Assembly (NCBI RefSeq): GCF_030503635.1
Contig: NZ_CP129965.1
Span: 1,116,001-1,180,000, forward strand
Direction of reading: 5' to 3'
Length of the DNA: 64,000 nucleotides
DNA from: Corynebacterium sp. P3-F1
GTDB lineage: Bacteria > Actinomycetota > Actinomycetes > Mycobacteriales > Mycobacteriaceae
Position numbers and translations under genes: made by a program
The notes under the pieces: model-generated
What the model was told of the DNA's origin: nothing
The model's input: only the letters and a program-made list of their open reading frames with translations
Database searches by the model: none
Part shown: positions 42,319 to 52,687 of the stretch, piece by piece
Numbering within the stretch: the stretch's first letter is position 1
How the letters are laid out: each line of letters begins with the position of its first letter

Positions 42319-42930
42319 GCGGAACGAAAACCAGGACGCTTCAGCATAAGCCGTTTATAGCGATAAACTGCCTGGCCATCAGGCACAAACGGCACACGCC
42401 GACCACGTGTTTTAATCACCCCCTTGTCAACATCAAGCGCACCACGTAACCCCATCCCACACGCAGCTGCAGCAGAACGACGATCCAACCCACAGGCCCG
42501 AAGCTCCAAATACTCCACTCGCCGCGCCGTAGCCACAGCCCGCCGACCCTCAGGAGCAGGACGGGGCCGCGCACCAATCGATATCCCCACCCGGTATACC
42601 GACGAAGGATTCACACCCAACCGCCGCACAATATCCATTGGCGCGACATTCTGGGCAAACAACGCAACAATCTCGTCAACCACCTGTGACGACAACGTCT
42701 TATTCCGCAGTGGTAACCCATCACGATGCGCAATCCGATACGCCGTAGCTAACGACCATCCCAGATCCAGCCCAGCCGCACGCACCGACAAACCATCACC
42801 CACCACCAACTGGTGGAACCGAGTGATCTCCTCAACCGGTGGATCCCACCGTGACACCGTCATCACCAACACCAACCCTTCAGATCAGTGTTGCAACGAC
42901 CACTAGAACTTAAGCCGTGAACGTATAACG

Positions 42931-42965
42931 AAAAAGCCCCGCTCCAGAAAGTTCTGGAACGAGGC
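42931..42965 (-). terminator. Rho-independent terminator of the 78-residue gene
   Basis: Read on the minus strand, a stem GTTCCAGAA / TTCTGGAGC extended by CCTC/GGGG (two G-U-type mismatches) is followed by CTTTTTC. It ends 15 bp after the stop codon of the small gene at 42980 and lies just outside the IS30 right end, so it also shields against outward transcription. Confidence 0.85.
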
Positions 42966-42979
42966 AGATTCGGTTCGCG

Positions 42980-43216
42980 TTATGCGGCAATCAAAGATCC
43001 GGAGTGGTGGTCACCGGTATCGAGGGTGCCGTCTGCGAAGCGCGCGAGCTTGTCAGCTGCATCGCGGTTGGCGAGCACGGGAACCCAATCGGTCACCGTC
43101 GCACGCTGCAGGTGCTCGCTCAAGGTGTCGCGGAAGATAGTCTCGACGATGTGTGCGCCGAGCTCCTCATCGAACCGAGCGTGCAGGTCCTTGGAAATAT
43201 TGTTGATTGCGATCAT
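42980..43216 (-). CDS. Small helical protein (three-helix-bundle dimerisation-type)
   Basis: A 78-residue protein. The ATG at 43216 is chosen because AAAGGAGG lies 5-6 bases upstream; an in-frame extension to 43282 has no such site. The sequence ISKDLHARFDEEL, AHIVETIFRDTLSEHLQRAT, then DWVPVLANRDAADKLARFA resembles the three-helix dimerisation domain found alone or before arsenate-reductase-like phosphatases in actinobacteria. The function is unknown. It stands alone, with a strong terminator downstream and an AT-rich upstream region, suggesting steady high expression. Confidence 0.72.
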   Translation of the reverse strand: MIAINNISKDLHARFDEELGAHIVETIFRDTLSEHLQRATVTDWVPVLANRDAADKLARFADGTLDTGDHHSGSLIAA

Positions 43217-43537
43217 GGCATCCTCCTTTCGTTTTCTGATTGCCATGAAGTTGAAGGTGTGTCCGAGGGAAACCCCGGACAAGGTTTCGAGCTTCGCTCT
43301 TTGTTAACCTGGCGTTAACTTTAGTAGATGGTTGGTGAACCTCAAGCATTGATGTACGTCAACCATTTAAATACTGTTTGCGCTGCTATTATGCGATGAA
43401 TAAAAGTCTGCATGGGCGATCGGCGCCCTTTCGTTAATCTGCAGTTCACCTTTATCCAACAAATATGAACACTTTAGTTAATCTGACGGACACCTTGAGT
43501 CAACCGCCAGCCCTTTTTGGCGTGCTAGTCTCCCGCT
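43217..43537. promoter_or_regulatory. AT-rich divergent intergenic region
   Basis: This 321-bp gap separates the minus-strand small gene from the plus-strand GT-C gene. It is visibly more AT-rich than its surroundings. It contains two GTTAAC palindromes 11 bp apart (43303-43308, 43314-43319), an inverted pair ATGGTTG/CAACCAT (43328-43334, 43360-43366) and a -10-like TATTAT at about 43388-43393. No ORF of substance was found; promoters for both genes are expected here. Confidence 0.5.
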
Positions 43538-44797
43538 GTGCTTATCGACGACACCGCGCTCACCCGCCGCATCCCCGCCATCCGAGAAACCGCCCCGGGA
43601 CGCAACGTGGCAGCGCCACTGCTCTACACCCTGATGGGCTTTGTTCTGCTGCGCTCAGCGTTCATGCTGCCTCTGGTCAATCCGGGAACGGACTTCACTC
43701 CGATCTGGACAGCAGCGAACGAGTACTTTGCAGGCGAGCCGGTGTTCAACTCGGACTACACCATCGATATGCCGCACTATCTGTACAGTCCTGCAGGCAC
43801 CGTGTTGATTTCGCCGGTGGCCTTGTTCCCCACGGAATCAATGGCGCGGGCAGCGATGGCGTATTTGGGCGCGGCTTGCATCATCGGTGCGATCGCCTTG
43901 GCATCCTGGATGGCCGCTCCGCGCTGGTTCCACTACGCGTTCCCACTGACGGTCAGCTTCTTCTTCGTCACCCCGGAGCCAATCCGTTGGACACTCGCGC
44001 TGACGAATATCAACGGGTTCATGCTGCTGCTCGAGGTCCTGTTTGTCTGGTTGTCTCTGCGTCTCCAGTCGCAGGGCGCGGGATGGCTGGGACATTTCAA
44101 CCGGCCTGAAGCCTGGTTTGCGGGCGCGGTGGCTGGAATCGCTGTGTCTATCAAGCCGCAATTCGGTGTCCTGTTCATCGTGTCGCTGGCCTACTTCCAG
44201 GTCGCGGTGGTCGTCATTGCAGCCCTGGTAGCTGCGGCCCTGTTCACTTTCGGGTGGTTCACCATTGCGCAGCCAGAGCTGTTTTTCACCAACCTCGTCC
44301 CCTACCTCAGTGAGCCGCGGCCCCGTTTCAACGGTTCGATCGGCGGACTCGGAATCGTGCTCGGATGGTCGGATGCAACGGTGACGGCGCTGACGGTGCT
44401 GACGCTCGTGGGAACGCTGGCGGCCGTCGTCACGCTGTGGCGCTGGAAGGAAGTGGACCCGGTGATGTTCAGCTTCACCGCGGTTGCGGTGTGCTTCGCC
44501 GGCGGATTCATGGTCAGCGGCTTGATGCAGAACTACTACGCCATCTGGTTCATCCCGTTTGTGCTCACCGTGTGCCGCCCCCATTCCCCCATGCACTGGC
44601 CCGTCACGGTCTTGGCGCTGCTCTTCGTGGTCGCGAATCCTCTCTGGCCCGCGACCGGCAACGCCGCATTCGACGAGATGGTCATTCACATGCCGGGGTT
44701 TATGTTCATGACCCTGCCGTTCATCATCGCTGCATGGGGTCTTGTCGCGCGAGCATCTGCCCCGGCGACGCGAAAGCGTCCCGCTCACTCGCGATGA
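43538..44797 (+). CDS. Polytopic GT-C (GT87/DUF2029-type) glycosyltransferase-like membrane protein
   Basis: A 419-residue membrane protein with about ten hydrophobic segments. The first extracytoplasmic loop GTDFTPIWTAANEYFAGEPV, with its Asp and Trp pattern, and PHYLYSPAGTVLISP match the polyprenyl-phosphate-sugar-dependent GT-C enzymes (mannosyl- or arabinofuranosyltransferases such as AftC). The sugar and acceptor cannot be assigned. GTG at 43538 is the start. Its last 74 bp overlap the 3' end of the convergent antiporter gene. The 109-codon remnant at 5404 may be from the same broad family. Confidence 0.75.
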   Translation: MLIDDTALTRRIPAIRETAPGRNVAAPLLYTLMGFVLLRSAFMLPLVNPGTDFTPIWTAANEYFAGEPVFNSDYTIDMPHYLYSPAGTVLISPVALFPTESMARAAMAYLGAACIIGAIALASWMAAPRWFHYAFPLTVSFFFVTPEPIRWTLALTNINGFMLLLEVLFVWLSLRLQSQGAGWLGHFNRPEAWFAGAVAGIAVSIKPQFGVLFIVSLAYFQVAVVVIAALVAAALFTFGWFTIAQPELFFTNLVPYLSEPRPRFNGSIGGLGIVLGWSDATVTALTVLTLVGTLAAVVTLWRWKEVDPVMFSFTAVAVCFAGGFMVSGLMQNYYAIWFIPFVLTVCRPHSPMHWPVTVLALLFVVANPLWPATGNAAFDEMVIHMPGFMFMTLPFIIAAWGLVARASAPATRKRPAHSR

Positions 44798-46334
44798 CCA
44801 TCCGGTCGATCTCGTCGAGCACCGCGTCCACGTCTGCCGGGTTGTAGCGCCGCTCCCGGCGCGCTTGCTGCATCTCAGCGGTTGCGGCTTCAAGCGCGAT
44901 TCGTTGCATCTCAGCGGCAGCTTGCCGCGCTTGGGCAAACGCTTTTCGACGCTCCTTTGAACCCTCCGGGTCCACATCCCTCTTCTCTGCCATGAGGTTC
45001 AGCCACTCCTGAACCATGTCGTAGGCTTCGGGCGCGTACTCCGGGCCATGTCGTTGCACAGCCTTGCGGGCCGCGACGTACACCCGCTGATTGAGTTCGG
45101 CGTTCACCCGGTCGCCTTGCGCGTCCGGACCGGAGTCCAGGTCGAGCTTGCCCACCAGCCACGGCAGAAGCAGGCCGGGAATGACCATGGTGAACGTGAG
45201 GACACTGAGTGCGATGACGGAGAACTCGTGGTGGTACTGGGTTGTTCCGGCGGGAACGGACAGCACGAGCGCCAAGGTGACCAAGCCGCGCATGCCGGCC
45301 CAGGTCATGAGCAGCACTTCCTGCAAGCGCAACGGCGCCACGTCAGTGCGGTTCATGCGTTTCTTGATCATGTAGAGCACCCACATGCAGGCGAAACGCA
45401 CGACGAAAGCGACGGCGGAGAGCACGAGCCCGATGAGGATGGCTTCCATGACTTTGGTCCCCGCGTCGTCGATCGCGTCACGCACGCTCATACCGATCAG
45501 GCCGAAGGCTACACCGGTGAACAGCAACTCCACTGTCTCCCAGAATGATTGGCCGGAGAGGCGGTCCTCGGCGGTGAGTGATGCGCGCGACGACATCTCG
45601 ACGGCGGCGATCACGATGGCGATCACGCCCGAAGCGTGAACTTCCTCGGCCGCAACGTAAATGGCGAATGGGAGCACCCATGTGAAGGCGGTGCGGATGA
45701 CGGAATCGGGGACGTTGTTGAGGAACATCGCCGCCAAGCGGCCGACCACCAGACCGATGATGACGGCGGCAGCGGCGGAGTAGAGGAATTTCAGGAACCC
45801 CTCGCCGAAGTCCACCTCACCCCCGGCAACGAGGGCGGCGAGCGCTACGTTGAACGCGACGATGGAAGCCGCGTCGTTGAACAATCCCTCCGTCTGAAGT
45901 GTGCCGGTGATGCGTTTCGGAATGCCTGCGGGGCCAGCGACGGCATCGACAGCCACCGGGTCGGGCGGCGCGATCGCCGCTGCCAGCACCATCGCTCCCG
46001 CGAGACCGATGCCGGGCATGAGCCACATTGCTGTCGCCGTCAGCGCCGCAACAGTGAGGAAGACCAGCACCACCGACATCACGAGCACGACGTGCACCTG
46101 CGCGCGGATCATGGCCCAACTCGTGCGGCGGGCCAACGACCACAACAACGGCGGTAGGAAGACCGGCAGGATCAGCTCGGTGTCCAAGCTGACCGTCTCA
46201 ATGCCGGGAATGAACAGCACCGGAGCGACTGCGATGGTGAGCAGCGCAGGCCACGGCAAACCTGTTCGCTCGCCGATGGAGGCGACGAGAGCAGTGGCAA
46301 GGAGGAGGCCGATGACGGCGAGGAAGACAGTCAC
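44724..46334 (-). CDS. Na+/H+ (cation/proton) antiporter, CPA1 family
   Basis: A 536-residue antiporter with about twelve hydrophobic helices in residues 1-400. The CPA1 core motifs are AAAIAPPDPVAVDAV (ion-binding ND/PD-type region, about 125) and QTEGLFNDAASIVAFNV (about 152), with a later LLMTWAGMRGLVTLAL. The C-terminal about 130 residues are soluble and charged, probably a regulatory tail. It exchanges protons for Na+ or K+ across the membrane. The start is a GTG at 46334. The 3' end overlaps the convergent GT-C gene. Confidence 0.9.
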   Translation of the reverse strand: MTVFLAVIGLLLATALVASIGERTGLPWPALLTIAVAPVLFIPGIETVSLDTELILPVFLPPLLWSLARRTSWAMIRAQVHVVLVMSVVLVFLTVAALTATAMWLMPGIGLAGAMVLAAAIAPPDPVAVDAVAGPAGIPKRITGTLQTEGLFNDAASIVAFNVALAALVAGGEVDFGEGFLKFLYSAAAAVIIGLVVGRLAAMFLNNVPDSVIRTAFTWVLPFAIYVAAEEVHASGVIAIVIAAVEMSSRASLTAEDRLSGQSFWETVELLFTGVAFGLIGMSVRDAIDDAGTKVMEAILIGLVLSAVAFVVRFACMWVLYMIKKRMNRTDVAPLRLQEVLLMTWAGMRGLVTLALVLSVPAGTTQYHHEFSVIALSVLTFTMVIPGLLLPWLVGKLDLDSGPDAQGDRVNAELNQRVYVAARKAVQRHGPEYAPEAYDMVQEWLNLMAEKRDVDPEGSKERRKAFAQARQAAAEMQRIALEAATAEMQQARRERRYNPADVDAVLDEIDRMVIASERDAFASPGQMLARQDPMQR

Positions 46335-46402
46335 GGGGCAATCGTAGCTAAGCCACCGGACATTCTTTGTTGCTGCAGGTCTGCCGCGACGATACTAGGA
46401 AG

Positions 46403-46975
46403 CTAAACGCCGAGGATCAAACGCAAACCTGCGCGGAGGTCGCCGACAACCCGATCTGCCTCCGAAGCGGGCGCCACCAGATTGTCGATGGTCAGGCCGT
46501 TCACCAGCGCCGTGATCAGCCGCGCTTTGCGCTCGGCATGGTCACTGTCGCCCAACACCTCCACGACTGCTTTCTGGAAGTCGCGGAGGACCTGACCGTA
46601 GAGGTCGGCTATCCATTCACGCGTCACCGAGGCGGAACCGTAGGTGACCCAGATCGTGGCGTCCTCCTGGCGCTCGCCACCGAGGGGGAGGAGCTCGGAG
46701 AGCCGGACGACCCAGGCCTCGAATGCATCGTCGGGCACGTGTGCCGCATTCACGCGGGCTGTCTGCCTCTGGATGGAGCGGATGAACGCGTGCGCCAGCA
46801 GGATCTCCTTGTTCGGGGCATGGTACTGCACGGATCCCGCGGCGAATCCTGACTCCTTGGCCACCTCGCGCACGCTGACTGCGTCGAGGCCACGTGACGC
46901 GATGATCCGGATGGTCGCATCCGCAACGGCAGCGGACGATTCCGAGAACTGGTGGTCCAACGAGAAATTGTTCAT
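46403..46975 (-). CDS. TetR-family transcriptional regulator
   Basis: A 190-residue regulator with an N-terminal HTH (ATIRIIASRGLDAVSVREVA, FAAGSVQYHAPNKE; note YHAPN where most TetR proteins have YHFPS/YYHF). A helical ligand domain follows, ending in ITALVNGLTIDNLV, the TetR_C-type tail. The ATG at 46975 is preferred; the upstream extension would read through the palindromic operator. It is divergent from the GAP-family transporter, with the 33-bp palindrome between them, so it probably represses both. The inducer is unknown. Confidence 0.88.
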   Translation of the reverse strand: MNNFSLDHQFSESSAAVADATIRIIASRGLDAVSVREVAKESGFAAGSVQYHAPNKEILLAHAFIRSIQRQTARVNAAHVPDDAFEAWVVRLSELLPLGGERQEDATIWVTYGSASVTREWIADLYGQVLRDFQKAVVEVLGDSDHAERKARLITALVNGLTIDNLVAPASEADRVVGDLRAGLRLILGV

Positions 46976-46998
46976 GGTTGCACACCAGCTTAGCCTGC

Positions 46999-47031
46999 CG
47001 TACGTTCGTAAGGGTCCCTTACGTTCGTACG
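46999..47031. promoter_or_regulatory. TetR-type operator palindrome
   Basis: A 33-bp near-perfect inverted repeat with half-sites CGTACGTTCGTAAGGG and TCCCTTACGTTCGTACG lies midway between the divergent regulator and transporter genes (24 bp from the TetR start and 18 bp from the transporter ATG). It contains GTACG/TTACGTTCG repeats that could hold two TetR dimers. Confidence 0.8.
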
Positions 47032-47049
47032 ACACAGAAGGTTCCCGCC

Positions 47050-48968
<1,919 letters not shown>

Positions 48969-48973
48969 TCACG

Positions 48974-49001
48974 TTGACACCAGATGTAACATCCGTATCC
49001 T
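48974..49001 (+). promoter_or_regulatory. Candidate sigma-70-type promoter for the PGRP amidase
   Basis: TTGACA (48974-48979) is followed after 16 bp by TATCCT (48996-49001), 49 bp before the GTG start at 49051. The start itself has AGGAG 8 bases upstream. Confidence 0.55.
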
Positions 49002-49050
49002 AGGATCTAGATTAGTCACAGCTGCCACTATTTACTCAGGAGCGATCACC

Positions 49051-51144
49051 GTGAAACAACGACGCCGGCTGAATCCGTCTTCTGGCGGGAAGACACCGGT
49101 CCTAGCGGCCGTCACCTCCGTCGCGCTCGTGGCCGCAGGAGCATTCGGCGGCAACGAGATCCTCAAAACCCAGGACGTCAGCGGCGGCGACGTGAACGTC
49201 ACCAGCTCGTCCGCTTCCTTCGGCGACGGCGCAAACGTGGTCGTAGAGGACGCGGCCATCGCCACCCAGGGCGAAGGCGACCAGCCCCGCACCGTCAAGG
49301 AATTCACCCGCGACGAAGAATTCTCTATCTTCGGCCTCACATGGACAGGCGAACGCGACATCGCCGCCTACGTCCGCGCCCAGCGTGCCGACGGCACGTG
49401 GTCGGAGTGGTACCACATGCAGCCCGAACCTGGTCCGGAAAGATCTGAGATACAAGGCACCGAGCCGATCTACGTGGAACCGACAAAGAAGATCCAGGTC
49501 TCCACTGCCAATGTCGACCTCGGTGAGACCAACCTCGATCTGGCGCAGAACGTGACAAACCAGGAAGACATTCCGGCCGTGCCGGACGAGAACCTGCCGG
49601 GCACGGACATCGTCGACCTGCCCAACCTGCCCGACCCCAACGCCCCGTCCGCATTGGGTGACCTGCCCCGCGCTCTGCCGTCCAACCTCGGTGACATCGC
49701 GCCGGTGGCGGACGTCGAAGAACTGCCTGCAGCCCCGGCGGAGCAGGCCCCGGCTGAGCAGGCTGGCGAAGCCACCAAGGCCGAGGACCTTGAGGCCGTC
49801 TTCATCGACGGCGGCGAAGGCACCGTGGACGGCGAGATCGCACCGGCCCAGTCCAACGCCAACGGCATGCCGCGCGTCGTCTCTCGTTCGTCGTGGGGTG
49901 CCGGCCGCAGCAGCTCGCCTTACTACACCGAGCCGGTGAAGGCTGCGACAGTGCACCACACCGCAGGCTCCAACAACTACTCCGCCGCACAAGCGCCGGG
50001 CGTGGTCCGCGGCATCTGGCAGTACCACGCCATCACCCGCGGCTGGGGCGACATCGGCTACAACGCCCTGGTGGACAAATACGGCAACATCTACGAAGGC
50101 CGCGCCGGCGGTCTGGACCGGGCTGTCCAGGGCGCCCACGTCGGCGGCTTTAACGCGCACACGTTCGGTATCTCCATGATGGGCGACTACAGCACGGCCG
50201 CGCCGAGCCAGGAAGCCCTCAAGGCCATGGGCGAGATGATTGGCTGGAAGGCCGCAGTGGCCAAGTTCGACCCGACCGGTAGCTCCTACCTGGCCGCCGA
50301 CTTCAACTTCGGCGGTTCAAAATTTAAGGCTGGCCAGGGCAAGACGTTCCCGAACATCAACGCCCACCGCGACTTCCACTACAACGACTGCCCGGGCGAT
50401 AACCTCTACGCGCAGATGGGCACCATCCGCAGCTACGCCAAGACGAAATACGACCAAATCAACGGCGGAAACACCTCCGCGTGGAAGCCGGCCGCGCCGC
50501 AACCGCAGAACACTGCTCCGGCAGCACCGCAGGCAACCGCCTCTGGCAACAGCGGTGTAGTCAGCGACGACAACGGCACCGTGACGCGGCTCAATAACGT
50601 CGCCAACGTCGCGAACCAGATCTCCTTTGAGAAGCTGCTCTCCGGCGACCCGGAAACTATTGCCGCGACCGCTGGAACTGTGGCCGGTGCACTGCTCATG
50701 GCTGCGGCAGCAAACGACATGCTGCCGTCCCAGGTGACGCACATCGCTAACCTCGAAGTCCTGCCCGGCATGACGCTGAAGGACATGCGCCCGTTGGTCG
50801 GCCAGGCAATCGACATCGTCGGCGATGAGGACACCAAGGCAATGTGGGCCACATTCGAGCCGACGCTGGGCAAGCTCGAAGGCGTGCTGCAAGGCGTCGG
50901 CGGGGACCAATACGGGATCTTCGAGAAGGGCATCGCCATACTCACCGGCGAGGGCGATCAGATCGTGATGCCGGAGAAGATCGCCGACGCATGGCTCAAG
51001 CAGGGCCTGGATCTAGGGCCGCTCGGCCGCCCAGTCAAGAGCGACGACGCCGCCAATAACGGGGACGTGCGCATCGATTTCGAGCGCGGCTCGATCATGT
51101 ACGTGGCCAGCACCGAGAATCTGGATGTGAACGTCGATAAGTAA
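49051..51144 (+). CDS. Secreted PGRP/N-acetylmuramoyl-L-alanine amidase with LGFP-like C-terminus
   Basis: A 697-residue exported protein. A basic N-terminus and hydrophobic segment (VLAAVTSVALVAAGAFG) form a signal or anchor. About 45-150 is a beta-rich region (FGLTWTGERDIAAYVRAQR), and about 150-280 an acidic, proline-rich linker. The amidase_2/PGRP domain covers about 275-470, with zinc ligands in ATVHHTAGSNNY and NINAHRDFHYNDCPG. After another linker, a C-terminal region ends in GPLGRPVKSDD and FERGSIMYVA, resembling a decayed LGFP repeat. It probably cleaves or binds peptidoglycan stem peptides at the wall. Beside glf it matches the arrangement in C. glutamicum. Its TAA is directly abutted by the glpK stop. 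Confidence 0.87.
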   Translation: MKQRRRLNPSSGGKTPVLAAVTSVALVAAGAFGGNEILKTQDVSGGDVNVTSSSASFGDGANVVVEDAAIATQGEGDQPRTVKEFTRDEEFSIFGLTWTGERDIAAYVRAQRADGTWSEWYHMQPEPGPERSEIQGTEPIYVEPTKKIQVSTANVDLGETNLDLAQNVTNQEDIPAVPDENLPGTDIVDLPNLPDPNAPSALGDLPRALPSNLGDIAPVADVEELPAAPAEQAPAEQAGEATKAEDLEAVFIDGGEGTVDGEIAPAQSNANGMPRVVSRSSWGAGRSSSPYYTEPVKAATVHHTAGSNNYSAAQAPGVVRGIWQYHAITRGWGDIGYNALVDKYGNIYEGRAGGLDRAVQGAHVGGFNAHTFGISMMGDYSTAAPSQEALKAMGEMIGWKAAVAKFDPTGSSYLAADFNFGGSKFKAGQGKTFPNINAHRDFHYNDCPGDNLYAQMGTIRSYAKTKYDQINGGNTSAWKPAAPQPQNTAPAAPQATASGNSGVVSDDNGTVTRLNNVANVANQISFEKLLSGDPETIAATAGTVAGALLMAAAANDMLPSQVTHIANLEVLPGMTLKDMRPLVGQAIDIVGDEDTKAMWATFEPTLGKLEGVLQGVGGDQYGIFEKGIAILTGEGDQIVMPEKIADAWLKQGLDLGPLGRPVKSDDAANNGDVRIDFERGSIMYVASTENLDVNVDK

Positions 51145-52665
51145 TTAAGCGAGATCCAGGGAGCGCGAGACCGCTTCCTCCCACTGCGCGATGAGCCGGT
51201 CCCTGTCGGGGCCGGCCATTTCGCTTTTCCAGCTCGTTTCACCGCCCAGGCTCAGCGGTTTATCTGTCAGCCCAGCGCCGACGCACGCGGCGCTGGCGGC
51301 GCCCATCACGGTGGTCTCCTTATTGTCAGGGCGGACCACCGCCGCACCGAGGACATCAGCCTGCATCTGCATGAGCAGGTCGTTTCCGGTCATGCCGCCG
51401 TCGACACGCAGACTGTCGACGGTGATCCCCGCATCCGCCTCCATGGCGCGCACGACCTCCGATGTCTGCAGGCATGTAGCGTCGAGTGCGGCGCGCGCAA
51501 TGTGGCGGCGGTCCGTGAACCGTGTGATGCCGGTGATCACACCGCGCGCATCGGGGCGCCACCGCGGGGCGAAGAGACCGGAGAACGCCGGAACGATGAC
51601 AACACCGGCGGAATCATCCACCTGGGAGGCGAGTTCCTCCGACTCCGCGGCCGATTTCAAGATGCCCAGCTGGTCTCGCAGCCACTGGATCAGTGAGCCA
51701 CCGACGGCCACGGAGCCCTCGAGAGCGTACACGGGCGGCTTGCCTGCCTCCTGGTAAGCGACTGTGGTAAGCAGGCCGTGCTCGGAGAACTGTGCTTCCT
51801 CACCGGTGTTGAGCAGCATGAACAAGCCGGTCCCGTACGTCATTTTCGCGTCGCCCTCACTCAGGCACCCCTGGCCGAACAGTGCTGCCTGCTGGTCGCC
51901 GAGGACACCTGTGATCGGCACATCGCGGGTGCCTTTCTTGCGGCGCATGGCACCGAAGGAGCCGAAGCTGGGGCGGATCTCCGGCAGGATGGCGCGCGGT
52001 ACGCCGATCTCCTCGCACAGGTCCTCGTCCCAGTCGAGAGTCTCCAAATTCATGAGCAACGTACGCGACGCGTTGGTCACGTCGGTAACGTGCTGCACAC
52101 GGCTGCGGCTGGTGAACAGGTCGAAAACGCCGCTTTTCCTTCCAGTTTGCGCGCCGCCGGTGAGATTCCAGATCAGCCATGTGTCCACTGTGCCCGCGAG
52201 CAGCTCGCCTCTCTCCGCGCGCTCGCGGGCACCGTCGACATTGTCCAAAATCCACGCCCACTTCGGTCCGGCCGGATACGAATTAGCCAACAGACCAGTC
52301 GTGCGCATGTAGCGGTCCTTCGGCGCGCCTTCCGGGCCAAAGTCCTCGGTGCGGGTGTCCTGCCACACAATCGCGTTGTAGATCGGTCGGCCCGTCTTCT
52401 TGTCCCAGATCACGGCCGTTTCGCGCTGATTGGTCAAACCGACGGCGTCGACATCCTCGAGCTCCAAGTCGGCGTCGACCAGAGCCTCCGACAGCGCGCG
52501 GCGGGTGTTGCGCCACAGCTGCTTCGGGTCGTGCTCGACCCAGCCTTCGCGCGGCATGATCTGGTCGTGCTCGAACTGAGCGGTGCCCACCACTTCGCCT
52601 TCGGCGGTGGTGATGTAGCAGCGGGTAGAGGTCGTGCCTTGGTCGATGGCGGCGATGAACGGCAT
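51145..52665 (-). CDS. glpK: Glycerol kinase
   Basis: A 506-residue FGGY-family kinase that phosphorylates glycerol to sn-glycerol 3-phosphate. The N-terminal ATP site is IDQGTTSTRCYI, with NQRETAVIWDKKTGRPIYNA and WQDTRT (glycerol-binding) after it. The FGGY signature region is GGSLIQWLRDQLGI. The C-terminal LRVDGGMTGNDLLMQMQAD is the second ATP-site motif. Length is as expected. Adjacent acyltransferase genes suggest a link to phospholipid precursor supply. Confidence 0.95.
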   Translation of the reverse strand: MPFIAAIDQGTTSTRCYITTAEGEVVGTAQFEHDQIMPREGWVEHDPKQLWRNTRRALSEALVDADLELEDVDAVGLTNQRETAVIWDKKTGRPIYNAIVWQDTRTEDFGPEGAPKDRYMRTTGLLANSYPAGPKWAWILDNVDGARERAERGELLAGTVDTWLIWNLTGGAQTGRKSGVFDLFTSRSRVQHVTDVTNASRTLLMNLETLDWDEDLCEEIGVPRAILPEIRPSFGSFGAMRRKKGTRDVPITGVLGDQQAALFGQGCLSEGDAKMTYGTGLFMLLNTGEEAQFSEHGLLTTVAYQEAGKPPVYALEGSVAVGGSLIQWLRDQLGILKSAAESEELASQVDDSAGVVIVPAFSGLFAPRWRPDARGVITGITRFTDRRHIARAALDATCLQTSEVVRAMEADAGITVDSLRVDGGMTGNDLLMQMQADVLGAAVVRPDNKETTVMGAASAACVGAGLTDKPLSLGGETSWKSEMAGPDRDRLIAQWEEAVSRSLDLA

Positions 52666-52687
52666 GGGGGTTATTAAACCCTACGGA

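Larger units (their letters stand above)
41112..42343 (+). mobile_element. IS3-family insertion sequence, second tandem copy lacking its left 71 bp
   Basis: This 1232-bp copy repeats 39880-41111 with no difference noticed by eye and starts directly after the right end of the first copy (GACGCTTCA|AGTTCAAGG). The left terminal repeat, ribosome site and first codons of orfA are missing. Its right end abuts the GCAT target duplicate. Because it lacks a left end it cannot move by itself. Confidence 0.85.
38735..42875 (-). pseudogene. IS30 transposase interrupted by IS3 elements
   Basis: The N-terminal part (42344-42875, about 177 codons with the first HTH region) and the C-terminal part (38735-39808, about 357 codons with the DDE core HWEGDLIIG, LTWDQGSEM) belong to one transposase reading frame. 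The frame is broken at codon CTGCAT by the IS3 tandem array. The protein cannot be made intact, although the C-terminal fragment is open from an internal start. Confidence 0.88.
38711..42908 (-). mobile_element. IS30-family element, second copy, split by a tandem IS3 insertion
   Basis: Bases 38711-39808 and 42344-42908 together reproduce the IS30 copy at 13766-15424 almost exactly; one visible difference is A to G in the CCCCTT(A/G)TCAACAT stretch near 42426. The two parts are separated by 2535 bp of IS3-family DNA flanked by the direct repeat GCAT. Both IS30 copies have the same orientation, one at each end of the siderophore island. The near identity indicates recent duplication. Confidence 0.88.

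Noticed and set aside
13766..42908. CRISPR array
   Set aside because: No regularly spaced short repeats with unique spacers occur. The repeats are whole IS copies, a direct-repeat pair, or palindromes of uneven spacing.
43303..43319. Two GTTAAC palindromes considered as an iron box
   Set aside because: They lack the AGGCTAACCT core of DtxR sites and precede a gene with no iron link.
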